Of a DNA stretch of 6,477 bases, positions 1 to 5,149 are shown one piece after another. Numbering within the stretch: position 1 is the first letter of the stretch; every line of letters starts with the position of its first letter. A program made the position numbers and the translations under genes. Source of the stretch: an uncultured Oscillospiraceae bacterium (GTDB lineage Bacteria > Bacillota > Clostridia > Oscillospirales > Acutalibacteraceae); the NCBI GenBank assembly GCA_900546735.1, contig URDW01000119.1, positions 1-6,477 of the forward strand. Reading direction: 5' to 3'. Under the pieces are notes generated by a model, which searched no databases, had not been told where the DNA came from, and saw nothing but the letters and a program-made list of their open reading frames with translations.

Positions 1-1
1 A

Positions 2-49
2 CCTTCGACCGAGCCGACCGAACCTTCGACCGAGCCGACTGAGCCGACT
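2..49 (+). repeat. Short tandem repeat coding for the PSTEPTE linker
   Basis: The 17-base unit CCTTCGACCGAGCCGAC occurs at 2-18 and again at 23-39, a 21-base period encoding PSTEPTE. It is followed by two copies of GAGCCGACT at 32-40 and 41-49. The array reaches the left edge, so its full copy number is unknown. Such in-frame repeats often vary in length between strains. Confidence 0.8.
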
Positions 50-256
50 GTAGTTCCGACTGAGCCCAGCACGGAAGCGCCGACCACGCCTTCTACCGAG
101 GCACCGAGCGTTTCCAACGTGGACAACAGCACGAAGTCTCCGGATACCGGTTCTGCATCTGATGCCGCCATCATGGTTTCTGCTATGATCGCATTCATCT
201 GTGCTTCCGGTGTTGCCGTTGTTTTCGTTAAAGGCAAAAAGCAGAAGGATTTCTAA
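2..256 (+). CDS. C-terminal fragment of a cell-wall-anchored surface protein
   Basis: This is an open frame with no start in the window, entering from the left edge and ending at TAA 254-256 (84 residues visible). The first ~36 residues are a Pro/Thr/Ser/Glu linker built from PSTEPTE-like units, typical of the wall-spanning stalk of Gram-positive surface proteins. It is followed by NSTKSPDTG, a variant of the LPXTG sortase box, then about 22 hydrophobic residues (AAIMVSAMIAFICASGVAVVFV) and a short charged tail KGKKQKDF. The order box, membrane helix, basic tail is the standard sorting signal, so the protein is probably exported and linked to peptidoglycan by a sortase. The functional N-terminal domains lie outside the window, so adhesin, enzyme or scaffold cannot be distinguished. 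The first box residue is Ser rather than Leu, as in many clostridial sortase substrates; simple membrane anchoring is the alternative. It is convergent with upp. Confidence 0.85.
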   Translation, partial: PSTEPTEPSTEPTEPTVVPTEPSTEAPTTPSTEAPSVSNVDNSTKSPDTGSASDAAIMVSAMIAFICASGVAVVFVKGKKQKDF

Positions 257-271
257 GTAAATCTGCATAAA

Positions 272-305
272 AAATAAAGACTCCTGCGGGAGTCTTTATT
301 TTTTT
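272..305. terminator. Bidirectional intrinsic terminator between convergent genes
   Basis: A perfect 13-bp stem pairs 272-284 (AAATAAAGACTCC) with 289-301 (GGAGTCTTTATTT) around the loop TGCG. The + strand continues as a run of T from 299 to 305. On the - strand the A-run at 269-274 reads as six T after the same stem. It therefore fits as the terminator of the surface-protein gene ending at 256 and of upp arriving from the other side. Confidence 0.9.
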
Positions 306-322
306 GCTTTCTTCTATTAACC

Positions 323-350
323 AAGCGGCCGCTTTAAACCGCAGCCGCTT
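323..350. other. Inverted repeat downstream of upp
   Basis: AAGCGGC at 323-329 is complementary to GCCGCTT at 344-350 with a 14-base loop. The left arm is also part of a 12-base perfect palindrome, AAGCGGCCGCTT (323-334), containing a GCGGCCGC site. No T-run follows on either strand, so it is not a complete terminator. It could be an mRNA 3'-end structure; no function can be assigned. Confidence 0.35.
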
Positions 351-371
351 TATTGCCTTATACCAGCGCCA

Positions 372-389
372 AATCGTTTTACAACGATT
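372..389 (-). other. Small hairpin overlapping the upp stop codon
   Basis: AATCGTT (372-378) pairs perfectly with AACGATT (383-389) across the loop TTAC. It includes two bases of the upp TAA stop (388-390). On the transcribed strand it is followed by TTTGGCGC rather than a long U-run, so termination here would be weak. A 3'-end stabilising role is possible but unproven. Confidence 0.35.
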
Positions 390-1020
390 ACAGTGTGCCG
401 AAAATTCGGTCGCCCGCATCCCCAAGGCCGGGCAAAATATAGCCTTTATCGTTCAGCCGGTCGTCTAATGCGGCACAATAAATGTCTACATCTTTATGCG
501 CCTGCTGCAGTGCCTGCAGACCCTCCGGCGCAGCGATGACACACAAAAACCGAATGCTGCGCGGCACACGCTTTTTGATTTGCGAAATGGCGTCAATGGC
601 CGAACCGCCCGTGGCCAGCATTGGGTCCAGCACAAACACATCGCGCTGTTCGATATCCGGCGGCAATTTGCAGTAATATTCCACCGGCAAAAGCGTTTCC
701 TCATCACGGTAAAGGCCGATATGTCCCACTTTTGCAGACGGAACCAGCGCCAGGGCGCCATCCAGCATGCCAAGCCCAGCGCGCAGAATAGGTACAAAGG
801 CCAGCGTTCGCCCAGCGATCACACGGCAATTTGCCTCGCCGCAAGGTGTTTTCACCTTTTTATCTTCCAGCGGCAGGTCGCGCGTTGCCTCATACACAAT
901 CAGCATGGCAATTTCATTGACAAGGCTGCGAAACTCCTTTGTGCCGGTATTTTCATCACGCAGTACGGCCAGCTTATGCTGCAAAAGCGGATGATCCAGT
1001 ATAACGGTTTTTCGTTCCAT
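388..1020 (-). CDS. upp: Uracil phosphoribosyltransferase
   Basis: This cytoplasmic pyrimidine-salvage enzyme converts uracil plus PRPP to UMP and pyrophosphate. At 210 residues it has the usual bacterial Upp length. The N-terminus [20 protein letters not shown] is characteristic, with [11 protein letters not shown] at 75-85. The PRPP loop is [14 protein letters not shown] at 128-141, including the DP and TGGS residues. The uracil-binding end is [17 protein letters not shown] at 193-209. The ATG at 1018-1020 is preceded by AGGGGAG (1025-1031), four bases away, and a consensus promoter sits just beyond, so this start is well supported. It is a single-gene unit: its promoter lies downstream of the terminator of the neighbouring operon, and it ends toward the bidirectional terminator at 272-305. 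No truncation or missing catalytic motif is seen. Function is unrelated to the adjacent surface-modification operon. Confidence 0.97.
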   Translation of the reverse strand: MERKTVILDHPLLQHKLAVLRDENTGTKEFRSLVNEIAMLIVYEATRDLPLEDKKVKTPCGEANCRVIAGRTLAFVPILRAGLGMLDGALALVPSAKVGHIGLYRDEETLLPVEYYCKLPPDIEQRDVFVLDPMLATGGSAIDAISQIKKRVPRSIRFLCVIAAPEGLQALQQAHKDVDIYCAALDDRLNDKGYILPGLGDAGDRIFGTL

Positions 1021-1024
1021 AAAA

Positions 1025-1031
1025 CTCCCCT
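1025..1031 (-). promoter_or_regulatory. Ribosome binding site of upp
   Basis: On the - strand AGGGGAG lies four bases (TTTT) before the upp ATG, a tight but workable spacing that supports this start codon. A four-bp hairpin (GGCG 1037-1040 with CGCC 1045-1048) lies just 5' of it in the leader. Confidence 0.7.
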
Positions 1032-1061
1032 ATTTCGGCGTAAACGCCCTTTATAACTTTT

Positions 1062-1090
1062 ATTATAGCATGAAGCATAGGTGAACACAA
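1062..1090 (-). promoter_or_regulatory. Sigma-A-type promoter of upp
   Basis: Read on the - strand, TTGTGT (1085-1090) and a perfect TATAAT (1062-1067) are separated by exactly 17 bases. A start about seven bases past the -10 would give a leader of roughly 35 bases, too short for a PyrR-type attenuator. The -35 matches the TTGACA consensus in the first three positions. An inverted repeat GCCTGT/ACAGGC (1091-1096 with 1109-1114) lies immediately upstream of the -35. Confidence 0.8.
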
Positions 1091-1116
1091 GCCTGTACGC
1101 ATCAGGAAACAGGCAC

Positions 1117-1142
1117 AAAAAACGCGCTTAAAAGCGCGTTTT
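1117..1142 (-). terminator. Intrinsic terminator of the Dlt-like operon
   Basis: On the - strand a stem AAAACGCGCT/AGCGCGTTTT (1142-1133 with 1128-1119) closes on a four-base loop. It runs into six T (complement of A 1117-1122). It starts seven bases after the stop of the SGNH gene and lies before the upp promoter, so it marks the 3' end of the five-gene operon. Confidence 0.85.
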
Positions 1143-1148
1143 AAACAT

Positions 1149-2126
1149 TTAAATTTGATCTGTCTTTTTTAAGTACACTTCGTACAGATCTGACCAGGAG
1201 CTGTATTTTGGATCACCGCGCCGGTCAGCAAGCTTCGTATGCTCGGCCAGGTATTTGCCCATATATTTCGATACTTTTAAAGCGCCGTTGATGTTTAAAT
1301 GGTCACCGGCGTCGTGCGTGTCGGTTGCCCAGTCAATATTTATCTCATCGGTAAGCAGATTAAAATCAATGTACTGAAGCCCATATGTATCGGCATATTT
1401 TTGAATTACATTATGCTTTGCATAAGTGGAATTTTTCGGCGACGGTGCATTGTAAAGAATCAGCTGCGAACCTTTTTCTGCGCAAAGATTACGGATCTTG
1501 TCCAAATAAAGCCGATTGGTCTGCAAAATATCAACTGTTTTGCTGGTCTTTTGCATATATTCGCCGCCTTTGTAAGGCTTGATACTTGAGCGGTAATCAA
1601 ACCCTTTAAGCGGGTCGGCATCACCGCTGACCTGCTGCCCTTGCAGCCAGTCGGTCAGCATGTTCTTCCAGTTGTTGTGATTTTTAAAAACGGGAAATGC
1701 CCGCTGCAAAAGGCCCTCTGCCGTCAGCTGCAGCTGTTTTAAACGGCCGCCTGTTTTCCGGAACACAGCATTGCACTCCAGAAGAACGACCTGCGGCTTT
1801 TGTACCGCATAAATATCTTCCAGGTTATAATAGATCTGCTGCATACGCGTGCTGGGCGCAGCGCTCACAAAACCAGTAAAACCATAGCTATGGAAGATTT
1901 CCATCGGTGAAATACTGGTGTACGTTTCACTGTCGCCGATCGCTAAGAAATCTACCGTGTTTGCTTCTTCATAAAAGATTCCCTGTGCTATTTTCTCCGT
2001 TTTCGTAGCGGAATCAAAATCTGTAGCGTATTTCGGTACAAAAAACACCGACAGACCTGTCAGAATCAAAACAAAGACCAACACAAACGCTAAAGGACCA
2101 AGTGCCTTTTTGAATTTTTTCTTCAT
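1149..2126 (-). CDS. Membrane-anchored SGNH-type protein (DltD/AlgJ-like role)
   Basis: This is probably an extracytoplasmic partner of the neighbouring MBOAT, helping place the acyl group on an exported polymer. From the chosen ATG (325 residues), MKKKFKKAL is followed by one hydrophobic helix (about 10-30) and an outside-facing domain. Two SGNH hallmarks are visible: DFLAIGDSETYTSISP, with candidate nucleophile Ser66 in GDSE, and DTHDAGDHLNINGA near the C-terminus, with His276 and Asp272/Asp275 as candidate partners. VLLECNAVFR (about 114-123) is the likely block between them. Similarity to true DltD is one of architecture and position rather than of recognised full-length sequence. A TTG at 2136-2138 would add four residues, but GGGTGAT (2130-2136) overlaps it and is correctly placed for the ATG. 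It is the last gene of the operon, 19 bases after the MBOAT stop and just before the terminator. Esterase activity instead of transfer is possible. Confidence 0.8.
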   Translation of the reverse strand: MKKKFKKALGPLAFVLVFVLILTGLSVFFVPKYATDFDSATKTEKIAQGIFYEEANTVDFLAIGDSETYTSISPMEIFHSYGFTGFVSAAPSTRMQQIYYNLEDIYAVQKPQVVLLECNAVFRKTGGRLKQLQLTAEGLLQRAFPVFKNHNNWKNMLTDWLQGQQVSGDADPLKGFDYRSSIKPYKGGEYMQKTSKTVDILQTNRLYLDKIRNLCAEKGSQLILYNAPSPKNSTYAKHNVIQKYADTYGLQYIDFNLLTDEINIDWATDTHDAGDHLNINGALKVSKYMGKYLAEHTKLADRRGDPKYSSWSDLYEVYLKKTDQI

Positions 2127-2129
2127 AAA

Positions 2130-2136
2130 ATCACCC
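2130..2136 (-). promoter_or_regulatory. Ribosome binding site deciding the SGNH gene start
   Basis: On the - strand GGGTGAT ends three bases before ATG 2124-2126 and matches the GGTGAT part of the extended Shine-Dalgarno sequence. Because it overlaps the upstream in-frame TTG (2136-2138), it favours the ATG over the TTG as start. Confidence 0.55.
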
Positions 2137-2145
2137 AATTCTTAC

Positions 2146-3729
2146 TTAGAAGCCCGCATAGATCGGATCCACCGGCGCATAGCTGCCGCTGTAGGCACCA
2201 AACACCACAAGTCCGACGAGCAGGAGCATGTACGCTGAAAACCGCAAGGCAAGCGGCCTTTTGGAAAGCTCACTTCGAATAGACAGACCATTTTCATGCA
2301 AAATGCCAACGACCAGCACGATCACCAGACCGACCAGACAGACGGCGTAGTCGTAAATGCTGAATTTCAGATCGAGCAGCGTACCATCTGTCAGAACGCG
2401 GAAGCTGAAATCCGTAAAGATAGAACGGATCATGCTGAGCGCTTCCAGCATGCGCGGCGCGCGGAAAATCAGCTCGCCAAAGAAGATGATCACCAGTGTT
2501 TTTGCGATCTGCAGTGCGCGGAACCAGCCGCTTTCCCGGTTGATCTTCAGCTTATTCGTAAGCTGAATGCTGTACGGTTCCAAAATGTTTTCCAGCAGGA
2601 TAATGACAAAATAATACATGCCGTAGGCAATAAACGTCCAGCCGGTACCATGCCAAAGGCCATTACAGATCCACACGCCAAAAAGCGCAAATGCAGACGG
2701 GATCACCTGACCGAAATGGTTTTTAAAGCGGCCTCGCGCCTTTTTGCCGACGTTTTTGACAAACTTGGTAAGTGAGATCGGGTAAAACACATAATCGCGG
2801 AAAAACGCACCCAGCGTAATGTGCCACCTGCGCCAGAATTCAGACGCAGACCGCGAGAAAAACGGCTGTCGGAAATTTTCAGGCAGTTTTACCCCGAACA
2901 TTTCGCCTACACCGATCGTCATATCGATGCAGCCGGAAAATTCCATATAAAGCTGATAAGTATAGGCCACCGCACCCAAAATAATGATCAGGCCGCCGTA
3001 TTTTTCATTGTGATCAAAGATCTCGCCGACGATGACGTTCAGACGGTCAGCAATGACGATTTTTTTGAAAAGCCCCCAGAGCACGCGGATAAAACCAGAC
3101 TCCAGGTTTTTGTAGCGAAGCGGCCTGCCGGCATACACATCTGCCGCAATTTGGTCATAACGGCAGATGGGGCCCTCCATCACGATCGGGAAAAACGACA
3201 GAAAAAGCGCCACACGCCCCAGGTTTTCATCAGCCGTGACCTTGCCGTTGTACACATCGGAAAGGTACGACACGGCCTGCAGCGTGTAAAACGAAATACC
3301 GATCGGCGTGAGCAGATTCAGCTTCGGGAACACGTCCGGAAGATGGAACAGATGAAACATCAGATTGAAATTATGACCAAAGAAGTCATAATACTTTAAA
3401 AAGGCCAAAATGCCGATATTGAGCACAATGCCAAACCACAAAAGCGCACGTTTTTTACGCACAAATGCGGCCTTCAGCGCCTTTTTGTCAGTCGCCGTTT
3501 TGCGGTCCAGCTTATACTGCATTTTACACTTTTCGATGCCAAGCGCGAGCCCGTAAACGCTGAGCGTTGTGATGAACAGATAGACGATCAGCTTGCCGCT
3601 GAACAGCAGGATAAACCCATAGCTGAACACCAAAAGCCCCGCCCAGCGAAAACGCTTTGGCAGCAGCTGGTAACAAAGTAGCGAAACCGGCAAAAACGCG
3701 CAAAGAAACAGTATGGAATTATATGCCAT
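2146..3729 (-). CDS. MBOAT family acyltransferase (DltB/AlgI-like)
   Basis: This polytopic membrane enzyme is expected to take the acyl group from the carrier protein on the inner face and pass it to an acceptor across the membrane. At 527 residues it fits the AlgI/DltB group. Hydrophobic segments run through most of its length. Recognisable motifs are GISFYT (144-149), MEGPI (184-188), YMEFSGCIDM (261-270), SEFWRRWHITLGAFFRDYVFYPI (296-318), and CNGLWHGTGW (355-364) with the family's catalytic His360. The protein ends in PIYAGF, a tail with Tyr at the fourth position from the end. Its ATG (3727-3729) directly abuts the TAA of the carrier gene, and AGGAAGGA inside the carrier's last codons serves as ribosome binding site, implying translational coupling. 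Neighbours suggest the donor is an aminoacyl-type thioester rather than acetyl-CoA. The MBOAT call is firm; substrate and acceptor are inferred. Confidence 0.93.
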   Translation of the reverse strand: MAYNSILFLCAFLPVSLLCYQLLPKRFRWAGLLVFSYGFILLFSGKLIVYLFITTLSVYGLALGIEKCKMQYKLDRKTATDKKALKAAFVRKKRALLWFGIVLNIGILAFLKYYDFFGHNFNLMFHLFHLPDVFPKLNLLTPIGISFYTLQAVSYLSDVYNGKVTADENLGRVALFLSFFPIVMEGPICRYDQIAADVYAGRPLRYKNLESGFIRVLWGLFKKIVIADRLNVIVGEIFDHNEKYGGLIIILGAVAYTYQLYMEFSGCIDMTIGVGEMFGVKLPENFRQPFFSRSASEFWRRWHITLGAFFRDYVFYPISLTKFVKNVGKKARGRFKNHFGQVIPSAFALFGVWICNGLWHGTGWTFIAYGMYYFVIILLENILEPYSIQLTNKLKINRESGWFRALQIAKTLVIIFFGELIFRAPRMLEALSMIRSIFTDFSFRVLTDGTLLDLKFSIYDYAVCLVGLVIVLVVGILHENGLSIRSELSKRPLALRFSAYMLLLVGLVVFGAYSGSYAPVDPIYAGF

Positions 3730-3960
3730 TTATCCTTCCTCTTGCAGACGCTGTACCATTGCCCAAAGTGCTTTTGCGGAGTTGAAGTTTTCAGGAACCA
3801 GATTGACCGGTGTGATCTCAATATCAAACGCATCCTCGAGCTCAGAAACGAGCGAGAGAATGGAAAACGAGTCCAAAATCGCGTTGTCGATCAGCTTGTC
3901 CTCCGTGGCATAATCCACGCCCGGTTTGATGTCTTCCAAAATTTCAATCAGTTCTTCCAT
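3730..3960 (-). CDS. DltC-like phosphopantetheine carrier protein
   Basis: This small (76 residues), acidic carrier protein should hold an activated acyl group as a thioester on 4'-phosphopantetheine. The attachment motif ILDSFSILSLVSELE places the modified serine at Ser31. The LDSF form resembles the LLDSF motif of DltC more than the DSL typical of fatty-acid ACP, and the next helix (VSELEDAFDIEI) is the usual acidic recognition helix. The ATG at 3958-3960 is preceded by AAGAAAGGG eight bases upstream. It begins 15 bases after the decarboxylase stop and ends flush against the MBOAT start. No phosphopantetheinyl transferase gene is in the window, so the modifying enzyme must be elsewhere. Position between adenylation/decarboxylase genes and the MBOAT indicates it shuttles the monomer between them. 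Confidence 0.93.
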   Translation of the reverse strand: MEELIEILEDIKPGVDYATEDKLIDNAILDSFSILSLVSELEDAFDIEITPVNLVPENFNSAKALWAMVQRLQEEG

Positions 3961-3975
3961 TTTTCTTACCCTTTC

Positions 3976-5148
3976 TTAATGAAAACTATTGTATTTATCA
4001 ACCGCAATATGATCTCTTGCGATTTGATAGCCGTCTTTTTCTGAATAAAGCAGTACCGCCGGCAGGTCACGGCTCAAAAACAGTGCAATGCCTTCGGTCA
4101 CGGAGTAAGCGCCTGTCTTTTCAAAAACAAGCGTGTCGCCCGTCTGCAGCCCGTGAAACGGGTACTGCTTCACAAGCACATCGCTGACCGTGCAAAGGCT
4201 GCCGCAGATCGTCCACGCCGTTTCTTCCTCGCCGCGCGGCTGCAGGTGCACGATCGGCGGGTGCTTCATGGCCATCATCTGGCCATAGTAGTTGACTTGG
4301 TGGATGCCGCCGTTGATCAGGCAGTAGGGCTGTGCGCCGTTGACCTTGGTGTCGACCACACCGGCAAAGTAGTAGCCACACTGCGCTGCAATATAGCGCC
4401 CCATTTCGAGCACGACCTCGCCGGAAAAACGCAGTGCCTGAAGCGCTTCGGTGAGGCCCGCAAGCAGCGCGTCGCCGACTTCTTCTTCCCCGTCAAAATA
4501 ACTGACCGGCAGGCCGGGGCCGTATTCGAGTTTTTCCGTTTCATAGCCATATTTTTCGCGCAGCGTGTCCACAAGGTCGTCCAGCTTTTTCAGTTCACGG
4601 CTGACCTTGGACGCAGCGCGTTTTTGCGTGCCGGTAAAATACTGCACACCCTCAATATGGATATAAGGGCAGTCAGCACGGTGCGCAACGATCTCTTCCA
4701 GAACAGACTGGTCCATGCCAAACTGGTTGCCGTTGGAAAGCCGCAGCAGCACATGAATAGACAGCTGCATGCGGTTTGTGTACGCCGCAAACATTTGCCA
4801 CTGGCTGTAAGATTCCACCGTATAGACCGGATCGCCGCCGTAAGACTCCAAAACCGAACGGATGTCCGCAGCCTTTTTATAGACTCCGGAAAGAACGATC
4901 TTGCCAGCCGGGATCTCACTGCGCTCGCAAATGGCAAATTCACCCGGCGAGCATACCTCCAGCGCATCTACGACAGGAAGGATGCGGTCGATCAGAAACG
5001 GGTTTGCCTTCATAGCATAGCAGACCTTTGCCCTGCCCAGCAGTGCTGTTTTGATCTTCTCTACTTTCGCGCACAGCTCGTCTGTGTCAAACACATAAAA
5101 CGGTGTTTGAAATTCAGCCGCCGCACGCTTCATCTGATGCAGATCCAT
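3976..5148 (-). CDS. Fold-type III PLP-dependent amino acid decarboxylase
   Basis: This 390-residue cytoplasmic enzyme has an N-terminal alanine-racemase-like barrel and a C-terminal beta domain, as in diaminopimelate and ornithine decarboxylases. Visible motifs are: CYAMKANP (43-50) with PLP lysine Lys47; RLSNGNQFGM (136-145); GVQYFTGTQK (167-176); the phosphate loop EYGPGLP (208-214); EMGR (248-251, EPGR in relatives); CGSLCTVSDV (315-324) with probable catalytic Cys319 and Asp323; and GAYSV (346-350). Retention of the Cys and Tyr motifs argues for decarboxylation rather than racemisation. The His that stacks on PLP in ornithine/diaminopimelate decarboxylases (HIGSQ-type motif) is Phe171 here. 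It starts one base after the stop of the adenylation gene, with a GGAGG site eight bases upstream. It is not ordinary lysine-pathway LysA by context; a comparable enzyme is BtrK, which decarboxylates a carrier-bound glutamyl group in butirosin synthesis. The exact substrate is unknown. Confidence 0.85.
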   Translation of the reverse strand: MDLHQMKRAAAEFQTPFYVFDTDELCAKVEKIKTALLGRAKVCYAMKANPFLIDRILPVVDALEVCSPGEFAICERSEIPAGKIVLSGVYKKAADIRSVLESYGGDPVYTVESYSQWQMFAAYTNRMQLSIHVLLRLSNGNQFGMDQSVLEEIVAHRADCPYIHIEGVQYFTGTQKRAASKVSRELKKLDDLVDTLREKYGYETEKLEYGPGLPVSYFDGEEEVGDALLAGLTEALQALRFSGEVVLEMGRYIAAQCGYYFAGVVDTKVNGAQPYCLINGGIHQVNYYGQMMAMKHPPIVHLQPRGEEETAWTICGSLCTVSDVLVKQYPFHGLQTGDTLVFEKTGAYSVTEGIALFLSRDLPAVLLYSEKDGYQIARDHIAVDKYNSFH

Positions 5149-5149
5149 T

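Noticed and set aside
496..1056. 186-codon open frame on the + strand across upp
   Set aside because: It is antisense to a near-certain upp gene and overlaps its promoter-side leader; nothing in the translation suggests a real protein.
1032..1061. PyrR-type attenuator or riboswitch in the upp leader
   Set aside because: The leader after the predicted start site is only about 35 bases with one four-bp hairpin and no terminator/antiterminator pair.
2136..2138. TTG start for the SGNH gene
   Set aside because: The best ribosome binding site overlaps this TTG and is spaced for the ATG at 2124-2126; the extra four residues precede a normal membrane-anchor N-terminus MKKKFKK.
2821..3399. 192-codon open frame on the + strand opposite the MBOAT gene
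   Set aside because: It is a shadow of the MBOAT reading frame, with no recognisable family and an atypical composition.
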